Part shown: positions 9,815-16,853 of the stretch, piece by piece
Layout: every line of letters begins with the position of its first letter
Numbering within the stretch: the first letter of the stretch is position 1
Source: Croceicoccus gelatinilyticus
GTDB lineage: Bacteria > Pseudomonadota > Alphaproteobacteria > Sphingomonadales > Sphingomonadaceae
Assembly (NCBI RefSeq): GCF_018398395.1
Contig: NZ_JAHCBF010000005.1
Span: 1-64,000 of the forward strand
Reading direction: 5' to 3'
DNA: 64,000 nt
Program-made: the position numbers and the translations under genes
The notes under the pieces: model-generated
Database searches by the model: none
What the model saw: only the letters and a program-made list of their open reading frames with translations
Told to the model about the DNA's origin: nothing

Positions 9815-10792
9815 TCAGTACCCGTGCAGGTAGCTGGCGTTCTTCTTGAACGACATGATCGGGCGATAATCGTTGGCACGGTCGCCATCGAGCAGCGCAT
9901 CGCTCGCGTTGTCGAGCATGATCGAGCGACCATTCAGCTTCACGATCAACACGGCGTGATCGTCACGGCGGACAAGGTCGCGAGCGATCGTCAGGTACAT
10001 ATCGTCACGCGACACGCCCATCGCGGCCAGGATTTCCATCTTCGCGATGGCGTAGTCCTCGCAGTCGCCTTTGCCTTTGCTCAGCGTTTCGCGCGCGCTG
10101 GCCCAATAATCGGCCTTGCCGTAGAGCTTGGCGTCGGAGACATAGGCGACCTTGCGGTTCACCCAGCGGTTTACGCTGGCGATGCGATCTTCCATTGATC
10201 CCGCGCCGTTGTCGGCGGCAACGACCGAAGATGCTGCCACGCCCTTGCCAGCTACGCGGCCCCAGTCTGCATCGAAACTCGTGGTCGAAATCGGCAGGAT
10301 GCGACTTTCGAGGAAGTCGAAGCTCTTGCGTCCGATGCCCGGGCGCGCCGCGTCGAAAGTGGTGGCGCAGCTGATGCCGAACTCGGCTGCCGGAACGGGC
10401 TTTGCCGCTTCGGTCGCCTGGGGCGCGGCGATGCCGCTGGCCTGCATGGCGATGGCGGGCATGTAGGCTGGACGCTCTACCGCGGTGCCGGTCATGACTG
10501 CGGACTGCGGGTTGGCCTGCTGCATCCGCATCCTTTCGAGCGCAGTCATCGCACGCTTACGCGGGCGGCTGACGAGAGCGGCGGTGCCGACCGTCTGCGC
10601 CGTGGTAAAGCTGGTCGCGCTGAAACGGTTGCACCCCGTGGCGTGCGAGACATTGGCAACGGCGGTCGCGATGATCGCAGCCCCTGCCGAACGCGCCTCA
10701 GCCTCACCGGGCGTGGCGAGTGCCAGAACGGCAGCACCGGCGGCCAGAATGCCGAGGGTTTTCGAACCGTTGCAAGAGGGCGCACTGAACAT
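9815..10792 (-). CDS. LapG-like periplasmic cysteine protease (BTLCP, transglutaminase-like)
   Basis: 325 aa with an N-terminal signal sequence (hydrophobic residues ~11-28). The C-terminal half carries the bacterial transglutaminase-like cysteine proteinase triad: Cys244 in GKGDCEDYAIAK, His279 in RRDDHAVLIV and Asp294 in IMLDNASD. In Pseudomonas, LapG of this family cleaves the N-terminus of the LapA adhesin when c-di-GMP is low. Placement tail-to-tail with a type I secretion operon for a giant adhesin supports the same role here. The ~130 residues before the catalytic domain are unusually long and Ala-rich. No LapD-type receptor is in the window. The upstream region has four GTTAAC/GGTTAA motifs. 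Confidence 0.85.
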   Translation of the reverse strand: MFSAPSCNGSKTLGILAAGAAVLALATPGEAEARSAGAAIIATAVANVSHATGCNRFSATSFTTAQTVGTAALVSRPRKRAMTALERMRMQQANPQSAVMTGTAVERPAYMPAIAMQASGIAAPQATEAAKPVPAAEFGISCATTFDAARPGIGRKSFDFLESRILPISTTSFDADWGRVAGKGVAASSVVAADNGAGSMEDRIASVNRWVNRKVAYVSDAKLYGKADYWASARETLSKGKGDCEDYAIAKMEILAAMGVSRDDMYLTIARDLVRRDDHAVLIVKLNGRSIMLDNASDALLDGDRANDYRPIMSFKKNASYLHGY

Positions 10793-10851
10793 GCTCCCCT
10801 TTTCGCCCGCGAGCGATCAAGGAATGCTTGCGCCTTATGCTTGCGCAGATT

Positions 10852-10994
10852 GGTTAACAAAAATCGGCAGCCGATCGCCGCAGCAGTGCTCGGTTATCCC
10901 AGCGTTAACCACCAACAGCACCGGGCATCCGAGCCTGAAGATCTCTGACTATTGGTTAAGTCCCAAACCTCGAATTGCGCGGTCCAGTGGTTAA
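10852..10994. promoter_or_regulatory. Cluster of four GTTAAC/GGTTAA motifs upstream of the LapG-like gene
   Basis: GGTTAA or its complement occurs at 10852-10857, 10905-10910, 10954-10959 and 10989-10994. Three of these are the palindrome GTTAAC. Four AT-rich hexamers within 143 bp stand out against the GC-rich surroundings. They resemble CtrA half-sites (TTAACC) known from Caulobacter, but no full TTAA-N7-TTAA box is present here. The regulator is unknown. Confidence 0.4.
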
Positions 10995-11057
10995 CGTTGG
11001 CGCGCAGCGCTCAGATAAATTTTCAGGAATTTTGATAAAAAACCGAAATCACGCGCA

Positions 11058-11387
11058 TCAACGCTGCACATTGTGCACGTGTGCGGGGATCGCCACTTCC
11101 AGCCCGTCAAGGCTCTCATCCAACGTGATCTGACAGGCCAGTCTGCTTGTCCCCTGCACACCTGCGGCAAGGTCCAGCATATCTTCCTCGTCCTCCGAAG
11201 CGGCTTCCAGCTTACCGAACCATTCCGGCGCCACCACGACATGACAAGTCGAACAGGCCATTTGACCCTCGCAGGTCCCTTCAAGCGGCATGCCTGCGAC
11301 CTGTGCGACCGTCAGCAGGCTTTCACCCCGATCGCCTTCTGCCGCGACCTTGTCGCCTTTTGCCGTCGTGAAGTTGACCCGAACCAT
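11058..11387 (-). CDS. 2Fe-2S ferredoxin, ISC/adrenodoxin type
   Basis: 109 aa, the usual size of Fdx-type ferredoxins. The cluster ligands Cys39, Cys45, Cys48 and Cys85 follow the C-x5-C-x2-C...C pattern (GTCEGQMACSTCHVVV and RLACQI). The ACSTCHV motif is typical of the adrenodoxin/ISC ferredoxins that supply electrons for Fe-S cluster assembly. It is the last gene of a leftward operon, 4 nt after a cysteine desulfurase, which fits delivery of electrons for persulfide reduction during cluster building. Family is confident; the specific electron partner is inferred. Confidence 0.93.
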   Translation of the reverse strand: MVRVNFTTAKGDKVAAEGDRGESLLTVAQVAGMPLEGTCEGQMACSTCHVVVAPEWFGKLEAASEDEEDMLDLAAGVQGTSRLACQITLDESLDGLEVAIPAHVHNVQR

Positions 11388-11391
11388 GCGT

Positions 11392-12480
11392 TCAAATTCC
11401 CTGCGCCGATGCTGCAGCGTTTATCGCCGCTGCTGCCTCTTCGAGGTCATCCATTCCCGTGTAGCGTCCGAACCCTAGCCGGATCGAATTTTTAACATGT
11501 TTGTCATTCAATCCGATGGCCTGCAAGACCCGGCTCGGTTTGCCTGATCCCGAAGCACAGGCCGAACCTGCCGAAAAAGCGACATTTCGGACATCGGACA
11601 TTAGTCTTGCGACATCGAGCCCGTCTCTCCGCAAATTGAGATTTCCGTGCCAGCGCGCATCGTCGCTACCGTTGAGCGTCCAGCCTTCGAACAACTCGAG
11701 CGCACGCGCCCACAAGGTTTCGATATGATCCGCATCGGCCTGCATCCGGTCGTTGGCGAGCTTTGCAGCAACTCCAAAACCAGCACAAAGCGCAGGGCTA
11801 AGCGTACCGGACCGCAGACCACCTTCCTGCCCCCCGCCGGTGATCAGCGGCGCGACTTCAACCCCGTCACGCAGCCAGAGCGCTCCGATGCCTTTCGGTC
11901 CATGCAGCTTGTGCGCAGAGATCGCGATGGCGTCCGCATGGGCAATCGGAATGCGACCCGCCGCCTGCACTGCATCACAAACGAACAGCGCGCCCGCAGC
12001 TTTCGCAGCCGTCGCGATCTGTGCAACCGGCTGGATCGTGCCAATCTCGTTGTTCACCTGCATCACCGCGACCAAGCCCACGCCATCTGCAATCTCTGGC
12101 TCGGGGTGGACGAGCCCCTCTGCGTCCACTGCCAATTCGTGGAACGGGTTCGCAAGCGCGCGTGCCGTATCCCAGACCGCCGCATGCTCGATGCCAGAGA
12201 CCGCGATACCAGCCCCTGCCCTCACCGGCTCGCATCCGCGCATCACAGTGTTGAGCGCTTCGGTTGCAGAGCCGGTAAAATAGACTTTCCCGCCCGGAGG
12301 AAACAGCGCCGCGACCCGTTCCCGCGCCAGATCGACCGCCGCCGCCGCCTGCCGCCCCAGCCTGTGCGGACTATGCGGATTGCCAAAGCCCATGCCATCC
12401 GGCCCGTCGAGCCAGCGCATCATCGCATCGCGCGCCTCGGGCGCGAGCGGGGTCGTGGCCTGGTAATCGAGATAGATCAT
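11392..12480 (-). CDS. Cysteine desulfurase (class V aminotransferase), second of a tandem pair
   Basis: 362 aa. It starts with MIYLDYQATTPLAPEARDAM, the N-terminus typical of NifS/IscS proteins. The PLP lysine is Lys191 in ISAHKLHGPKG and the persulfide cysteine is Cys308 in SAGSACASG. The reaction removes sulfur from L-cysteine to give alanine and a protein-bound persulfide for Fe-S clusters or thio-cofactors. The start overlaps the upstream desulfurase stop (ATGA), and a ferredoxin follows at 4 nt, so the three genes form an operon. Both desulfurases keep all catalytic residues, so neither looks decayed. Confidence 0.93.
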   Translation of the reverse strand: MIYLDYQATTPLAPEARDAMMRWLDGPDGMGFGNPHSPHRLGRQAAAAVDLARERVAALFPPGGKVYFTGSATEALNTVMRGCEPVRAGAGIAVSGIEHAAVWDTARALANPFHELAVDAEGLVHPEPEIADGVGLVAVMQVNNEIGTIQPVAQIATAAKAAGALFVCDAVQAAGRIPIAHADAIAISAHKLHGPKGIGALWLRDGVEVAPLITGGGQEGGLRSGTLSPALCAGFGVAAKLANDRMQADADHIETLWARALELFEGWTLNGSDDARWHGNLNLRRDGLDVARLMSDVRNVAFSAGSACASGSGKPSRVLQAIGLNDKHVKNSIRLGFGRYTGMDDLEEAAAAINAAASAQGI

Positions 12481-13529
12481 GCGCTGGCCCGCACCTGCTG
12501 CGCCAATGCCGTCCAGACTTCGAGGAAAGCGTCGATGTCGGCCTCGGTCGTGTCGGGCCCGATCGAAACGCGGATCACTTCGGCAGCGGCTTTCTCGTCC
12601 ATTCCCATCGCCGTCAGGACGCGGCTGGCCTTGAGCGAGCCCGACGAACAGGCACTGCCTGCCGAAACCGCGATACCTGCCCCGTCGAGCCGGATCAGTT
12701 GAACCGCCGAGGCCAGCCGCGGAATTCGGATCGAACCGATCGTCGCGATGCGCGGGCTATCGGCAGCAACGATCTCGCCGCCAGCCTCGATCGCTGCATC
12801 CTCGAGCTTGGCGCGCAGGCGCAGCGCCTCTGCCATCCATGCGTGGCCGGTTTCAAGCGCGGCGGCCATGGCCATGGCGCCGGCCACATTCTCCGTACCC
12901 CCTCGATAGCCGCGCTCTTGCCCGCCGGTCGGCGCGAGCAGAGAGAAATCGCGGACCAATAGCGCGCCGATACCCGGCGGTCCGCCGAACTTGTGCGCGC
13001 TGATCGCGGCCATGTCGCAATCGGGCAGCGGTATCTTGCCCGCCCCTTGCGCGCAGTCCGCAAGCAGCACGCCGCCCCCCGCCCGCACGGCATCGGCGAT
13101 CGAGCCCAGAGGCTGCATCACGCCGGTCTCGTTGTTCACCTGTTGCAGGGCGACGATCGTATCGGAAACGTCGCCCAGTGCATCAGGATCGACGAGCCCG
13201 CGCGCGTCCACAGCCAGCACCCGCGCACCGGTTGCATGGCGTGTCACGGCCTCGTGCTCGACAGCCGATACCGCGCGCCGTCCGGCGTGCGTGCGGGTCA
13301 GCGCCAGCATCAGCGCTTCGCTCGCCCCGCTGGTGAAAACCACTTCGCCTTTCCAGCCAAGCGACGCCTTTACCCGCTCGCGCGCATCTTCCAACGCGCG
13401 GCGCGCGGCGCGGCCAGCGGCATGCGGGCTCGACGGATTGGCGTCGAGCGCGAGCCCTGCCAGCATCGCCTCACGCGCTTCCGGCAGGATCGGCGCGGTG
13501 GCCGCATGGTCGAGATAAGTCCGCTTCAT
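12477..13529 (-). CDS. Cysteine desulfurase (class V aminotransferase), first of a tandem pair
   Basis: 350 aa from the ATG at 13529 (MKRTYLDHAATAPILPEAR). The longer open frame adds 24 residues that do not belong to the fold. PLP lysine is Lys180 in ISAHKFGGPPG and the active cysteine is Cys294 in SAGSACSSG. The protein is clearly diverged from its neighbour, so the pair is an old duplication or two recruited homologues. It is the first gene of the leftward desulfurase-desulfurase-ferredoxin operon. No scaffold gene (iscU, sufB) is nearby, so sulfur acceptors must be encoded elsewhere. Family firm, division of labour unknown. Confidence 0.92.
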   Translation of the reverse strand: MKRTYLDHAATAPILPEAREAMLAGLALDANPSSPHAAGRAARRALEDARERVKASLGWKGEVVFTSGASEALMLALTRTHAGRRAVSAVEHEAVTRHATGARVLAVDARGLVDPDALGDVSDTIVALQQVNNETGVMQPLGSIADAVRAGGGVLLADCAQGAGKIPLPDCDMAAISAHKFGGPPGIGALLVRDFSLLAPTGGQERGYRGGTENVAGAMAMAAALETGHAWMAEALRLRAKLEDAAIEAGGEIVAADSPRIATIGSIRIPRLASAVQLIRLDGAGIAVSAGSACSSGSLKASRVLTAMGMDEKAAAEVIRVSIGPDTTEADIDAFLEVWTALAQQVRASA

Positions 13530-13594
13530 CGCTCGCAAAACTGCTCCGGGATCATACAAGACGCCACCTATTTCGGATGTGGTCGTCACCAAGA

Positions 13595-13622
13595 TTGTCA
13601 ATAGGCGCGCAATTTCTATATA
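13595..13622 (+). promoter_or_regulatory. Candidate sigma-70 promoter of the alpha/beta hydrolase gene
   Basis: TTGTCA (13595-13600) and TATATA (13617-13622) are 16 bp apart in the 160-bp divergent region, oriented toward the hydrolase start at 13690. The heptamer ATTGTCA recurs at 13634-13640. This is a match by eye only. Confidence 0.4.
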
Positions 13623-13689
13623 GGCACCATCAAATTGTCACACCCGGCATCCTTTCAGGCCGGTGTTCGTCCCGAATTCACGAGGTTCC

Positions 13690-14346
13690 ATGCCCTCCGT
13701 CATTTTCCCCGGTCCCGAAGGTCGCCTCGAAGGCCGCTATCACCCCGCCCCGCGTCCGCGCGCTCCGCTTGCCCTGATCCTGCACCCGCACCCGCAGGGC
13801 GGCGGCACGATGAACGAGCGTATCACGCAGGCGCTCTACAAGGATTTCGCAGCGCGCGGCTTCGCCGTCCTGCGCTTCAACTTCCGCGGCGTCGGACGCA
13901 GTCAGGGCAGCTTCGACAACGGCATCGGCGAACTGTCGGATGCGGCAGCGGCCCTCGACTGGGTGCAGACGGTTCATCCCGAGGCACAAGTCACCTGGGT
14001 CGCGGGCGTCAGCTTCGGTGCGCTCATCGGCATGCAGCTCCTGATGCGCCGTCCGGAAATCCGTGGCTTCATCTCGATCGCGCCGCCGGCGAACATGTAT
14101 GACTTTTCGTTCCTCGCGCCTTGCCCCGCTTCGGGCATCATCATCCAGGGTGCGGCCGATACGGTCGTCACGCCCGGCGCGGTTCAGAAGCTGGTCGACA
14201 AGCTGCGCACGCAAAAGCACATCACGATCCACCACGACGAGATCCCCCGCGCCAACCACTTCTTTGAGCATGAGTTCGACGATCTCATGCGCTCGGTCGA
14301 CAACTACCTCAATTTCCGGCTCAACCCGGACTGCCCGATCCGCTGA
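13690..14346 (+). CDS. Alpha/beta-fold hydrolase
   Basis: 218 aa from the ATG at 13690. An upstream in-frame ATG at 13663 adds nine residues without domain support. The protein has the HPHP oxyanion-side motif (LHPHPQGGG), FRGVGRS, and a nucleophile elbow GVSFG with Ser108. An Asp (GAADTVV) and a His (NHFFEH) complete a likely catalytic triad. Family members are small serine hydrolases of unknown substrate. The gene is divergent from the cysteine desulfurase operon and shares its promoter region. The substrate cannot be told from sequence. Confidence 0.88.
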   Translation: MPSVIFPGPEGRLEGRYHPAPRPRAPLALILHPHPQGGGTMNERITQALYKDFAARGFAVLRFNFRGVGRSQGSFDNGIGELSDAAAALDWVQTVHPEAQVTWVAGVSFGALIGMQLLMRRPEIRGFISIAPPANMYDFSFLAPCPASGIIIQGAADTVVTPGAVQKLVDKLRTQKHITIHHDEIPRANHFFEHEFDDLMRSVDNYLNFRLNPDCPIR

Positions 14347-14350
14347 TCGA

Positions 14351-14701
14351 TCAGGGGGCGTGATCGTCCTCTGACACTTCTTGCCACTGCTGCGGGACCA
14401 GTTTCACGCGTCCCGCGCAGTGCGCGACCAGCAGGTCCAGCTGCCCAGCATCGACGGGATCAACAAAGCGGAAGCCCGCCGCAATGCCGCGCTCGTGCCA
14501 GCGCACTTCACCCTCGTGGGGGTCGAGACCATCCACGAATACGGTGACCTTGTCTCCGACGAAAAGGTTGCGCGACGGGCCCAGGACCCGACATCCGAAT
14601 TCGGAAATGTCGACGACCGAGATGAATACGTCAGCACCCGCAGGGGATCGGTAAGCCCCCGCAACCCTGATTTCCCAACGCGGCTGACAACGCCTTCCCA
14701 C
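14351..14701 (-). CDS. PilZ-domain protein (predicted c-di-GMP binding)
   Basis: 116 aa from the GTG at 14701, which has an AGAGGG ribosome site 8 nt upstream. The open frame extends to an ATG at 14899, but those extra 66 residues have no PilZ character and run into the neighbouring gene. An RxxxR motif (RCQPR), then DISEFG matching the D/NxSxxG motif, and a beta-rich core (VGDKVTVFVDGL, GEVRWHERGIAAGFRF) identify the PilZ fold. PilZ domains usually bind cyclic di-GMP and transmit the signal to partners. It faces the alpha/beta hydrolase and is divergent from the FHA-phosphatase gene. Partner unknown; start less certain than the family. Confidence 0.78.
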   Translation of the reverse strand: MGRRCQPRWEIRVAGAYRSPAGADVFISVVDISEFGCRVLGPSRNLFVGDKVTVFVDGLDPHEGEVRWHERGIAAGFRFVDPVDAGQLDLLVAHCAGRVKLVPQQWQEVSEDDHAP

Positions 14702-14750
14702 TGGTGCGACCCTCTTTTTGCGTAGCGTCGCCAGTAGCCGGTCGCACCCA

Positions 14751-14771
14751 AGCCCCTGTCTATGAGGGGCT
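14751..14771. other. Short perfect inverted repeat between PilZ and phosphatase genes
   Basis: AGCCCCT and AGGGGCT form a 7-bp perfect stem around a 7-nt spacer (GTCTATG) in the divergent intergenic region. It could be an operator or a leader hairpin. Nothing else supports a role. Confidence 0.3.
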
Positions 14772-14918
14772 AGGTCCTTGTACTTATTGCAAACCTCGAC
14801 CGTGGCGCTGACGGGGCCGTAAATGTTCCGGTGTCCCGCATTGCAGCAAAGGTCGTGTTGCTCTTGCGAAGGACCATCGAAGCCTGCACACTCGCGCAAT
14901 TCAGGGATTCTCGACTTG

Positions 14919-16043
14919 GTGGGGCAAGTGGCGGATATCGATCAGACCCAGATAGTTACCTTGGCGCGCGACATCGATCTGGTCGCGGGCGACAGGCTAC
15001 ATTGTCTCGAATACTCGCTCAGCGCCGATAGCGAGGAACGCCACGTCATCGGTCCGCTCGGCCTGAAGATCGGCCGTACTTCTCCTGCCGACATCGTTAT
15101 CGCCGATTCAGAAGTTTCGCGCGGACACTGCATGGTGACGATCGTAGGCGAAGATGTCGTCGTCGCGGACCTGGGCTCCACGAACGGCACTTATGTCGAC
15201 GGTACACGCGTGACGGCACCGACGGTCCTGCCGGTCGGATCAGTGCTTCAGGTCGGCAACCGATCGATCAAGCACGAGTGGCGTACAAGCAGCGAAATAA
15301 AGCAGAGCGACGACTTCAACCGCGAATTGAAAATGGCCGCGTCCTACGTCCGCGCGCTTCTGCCCGAACCGGTGACCGACCAGTCTATCCGCGCGCGCTG
15401 GACTTATCTGCCCTCGGCCAAGCTTGGCGGCGATGCCTTTGGCTATGGCCACCTTCGGGACGAACTGTTCGTCTGTTACCTCGTCGATGTTGCGGGCCAC
15501 GGCGCAGGTGCGGCCATGCACGCGGTCGCAATCATGAACCAGCTTCGCCAGCATGCCCTGCCCAATACCGACATGGCTGATCCGGCAGCCGTTCTGCGCC
15601 GTCTGAACGAACTGTTCCAGATGGACGAACACGCGGGGCTCTATTTCACGATCTGGTACGGGGTCTATGACGGTGCGACCCGCAGGCTCGAATATGCGAG
15701 CGGCGGCCACCATGCCTCCTATCTCGTTTCGCGTGACCGTTCAGAGGCGATGCCGCTGCGCACGCGTAATACTCTGATCGGTGCTATGCCGGGCATCCAG
15801 TACAAGTCCGACAGCCTGATCGTGCCGAACGGCCACCGCCTCTTCATCTTCAGCGACGGCGTTTACGAGATCATCGACAAGGACGGAAAGCAGTGGGGCA
15901 TCGCCGATTTCGTCGCGCTGCTGCAGAACGGCCCCGAAGACCACGCGGATGAGACAAACCGGCTATATCGCGAAGTCTGTGCCCGTGCGCGGCCCGATAC
16001 GCTCGATGATGACTTCTCACTCGTCATGCTGACATTCGACTGA
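14919..16043 (+). CDS. FHA-domain SpoIIE/PP2C-type phosphatase (RsbU-like)
   Basis: About 374 aa. The start is uncertain: TTG 14916 and GTG 14919 both follow an AGGGA site, and an ATG at 14823 would add 32 non-matching residues. Residues ~45-110 are an FHA domain (KIGRTSPADIVI, SEVSRGH, DLGSTNGTYVDG), which binds phospho-threonine peptides. The rest is a SpoIIE-type Mg/Mn phosphatase (LPSAKLGGDAFGYG, DVAGHGAGAAM, YASGGHHAS, FSDGVYE, DDFSLVML). RsbU/SpoIIE enzymes dephosphorylate STAS antagonists, and a STAS gene follows 25 nt downstream. The FHA domain suggests input from the Ser/Thr kinase encoded nearby. Activity firm, wiring inferred. Confidence 0.9.
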   Translation: MGQVADIDQTQIVTLARDIDLVAGDRLHCLEYSLSADSEERHVIGPLGLKIGRTSPADIVIADSEVSRGHCMVTIVGEDVVVADLGSTNGTYVDGTRVTAPTVLPVGSVLQVGNRSIKHEWRTSSEIKQSDDFNRELKMAASYVRALLPEPVTDQSIRARWTYLPSAKLGGDAFGYGHLRDELFVCYLVDVAGHGAGAAMHAVAIMNQLRQHALPNTDMADPAAVLRRLNELFQMDEHAGLYFTIWYGVYDGATRRLEYASGGHHASYLVSRDRSEAMPLRTRNTLIGAMPGIQYKSDSLIVPNGHRLFIFSDGVYEIIDKDGKQWGIADFVALLQNGPEDHADETNRLYREVCARARPDTLDDDFSLVMLTFD

Positions 16044-16068
16044 ATTTCCGAAAAAGCGAGAACCATAG

Positions 16069-16407
16069 ATGGACGTCACGATCACAGAGATCGGAAGTGT
16101 AACCAAAGCCGCGCTGGCCGGTCGCCTGGACAGCGCGCAAGTCGGCGTCGTGGAGTCTCAGTTTACAAGCGGGATCATCCCGAAAGAACAGGACACGCTG
16201 GTCGACCTGTCGAGCGTTACCTTCATCGCGTCCCTGGGCATCCGAATGCTGCTGACCGTGGCGCGTGGACTTAGCCGTCATGGCGCGCGGATGATCCTGT
16301 TCGGAGCGACGCCCGAGGTGATGGAAATTCTCGAGACGACGGCACTTTCGGATATCATCCCGGTCTTTGACAGCGAGGGCGACGCCCTGGCCGAGGTCAG
16401 CGCCTGA
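16069..16407 (+). CDS. STAS-domain anti-sigma factor antagonist (RsbV/SpoIIAA-like)
   Basis: 112 aa, a single STAS domain of standard length. The phospho-acceptor is predicted to be Ser55 in FIASLGIRML, the conserved position of SpoIIAA/RsbV. When dephosphorylated, such proteins bind an RsbW-type kinase and free its target. The phosphatase gene lies immediately upstream and an RsbW-like kinase gene begins 4 nt after the stop, so the three make a complete partner-switching cassette. No sigma factor gene is adjacent, so the output is unknown. Confidence 0.93.
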   Translation: MDVTITEIGSVTKAALAGRLDSAQVGVVESQFTSGIIPKEQDTLVDLSSVTFIASLGIRMLLTVARGLSRHGARMILFGATPEVMEILETTALSDIIPVFDSEGDALAEVSA

Positions 16408-16411
16408 CGGA

Positions 16412-16843
16412 ATGGAGAAAGCCGTCGCCTCCCCCGGCGCTTGCGCTTTCGCACTGGACCTGCCCTGCGGGATCGACGCGGTGGAGCAGGCACGGGCTGG
16501 GCTGGAGGCTAACTTCGCTCGGCTCGATCTCACCTCGCACGTCGTGAACCGGATCGAAGTCGTGCTGGAAGAGCTCGTCAGCAATGTCGCCCGCCATTCG
16601 GGCGAGGCGACCGTCATACGGATGGAGGCGGAAGCGGACAGCGCAGAGATCAGGCTGATCATCTCTGACGACGGCGCGCCTTTCGATCCGCTCAAACAGG
16701 ACGATCCGCAAGCGTTCAAAGACGTCGACAGCGCCCGCCTTGGCGGGCTTGGCATTCCGCTGGTCAAGCGGCTGACCAAGTCGGCCTGCTATCAGCGCGT
16801 CAATACCCGCAACGTCGTAAGCGTGACGTTCGCCCGCGCCTGA
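16412..16843 (+). CDS. RsbW-like serine kinase / anti-sigma factor (HATPase)
   Basis: 143 aa from the ATG at 16412, 4 nt after the STAS stop. It carries GHKL ATPase motifs: N-box EELVSNVARHS, G1 box DDGAPFDP and a G2 region GGLGIPLVKRL. These mark the RsbW/SpoIIAB family, which phosphorylates STAS antagonists and sequesters a sigma factor or other target. It is the last gene of the cassette and converges on the Ser/Thr kinase gene 10 nt away. Family confident; target unknown. Confidence 0.92.
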   Translation: MEKAVASPGACAFALDLPCGIDAVEQARAGLEANFARLDLTSHVVNRIEVVLEELVSNVARHSGEATVIRMEAEADSAEIRLIISDDGAPFDPLKQDDPQAFKDVDSARLGGLGIPLVKRLTKSACYQRVNTRNVVSVTFARA

Positions 16844-16853
16844 TTTCACCTGC

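Noticed and set aside
14702-14899. N-terminal extension of the PilZ protein
   Set aside because: It lacks PilZ features and overlaps the divergent phosphatase leader; a GTG with a good ribosome site fits better.
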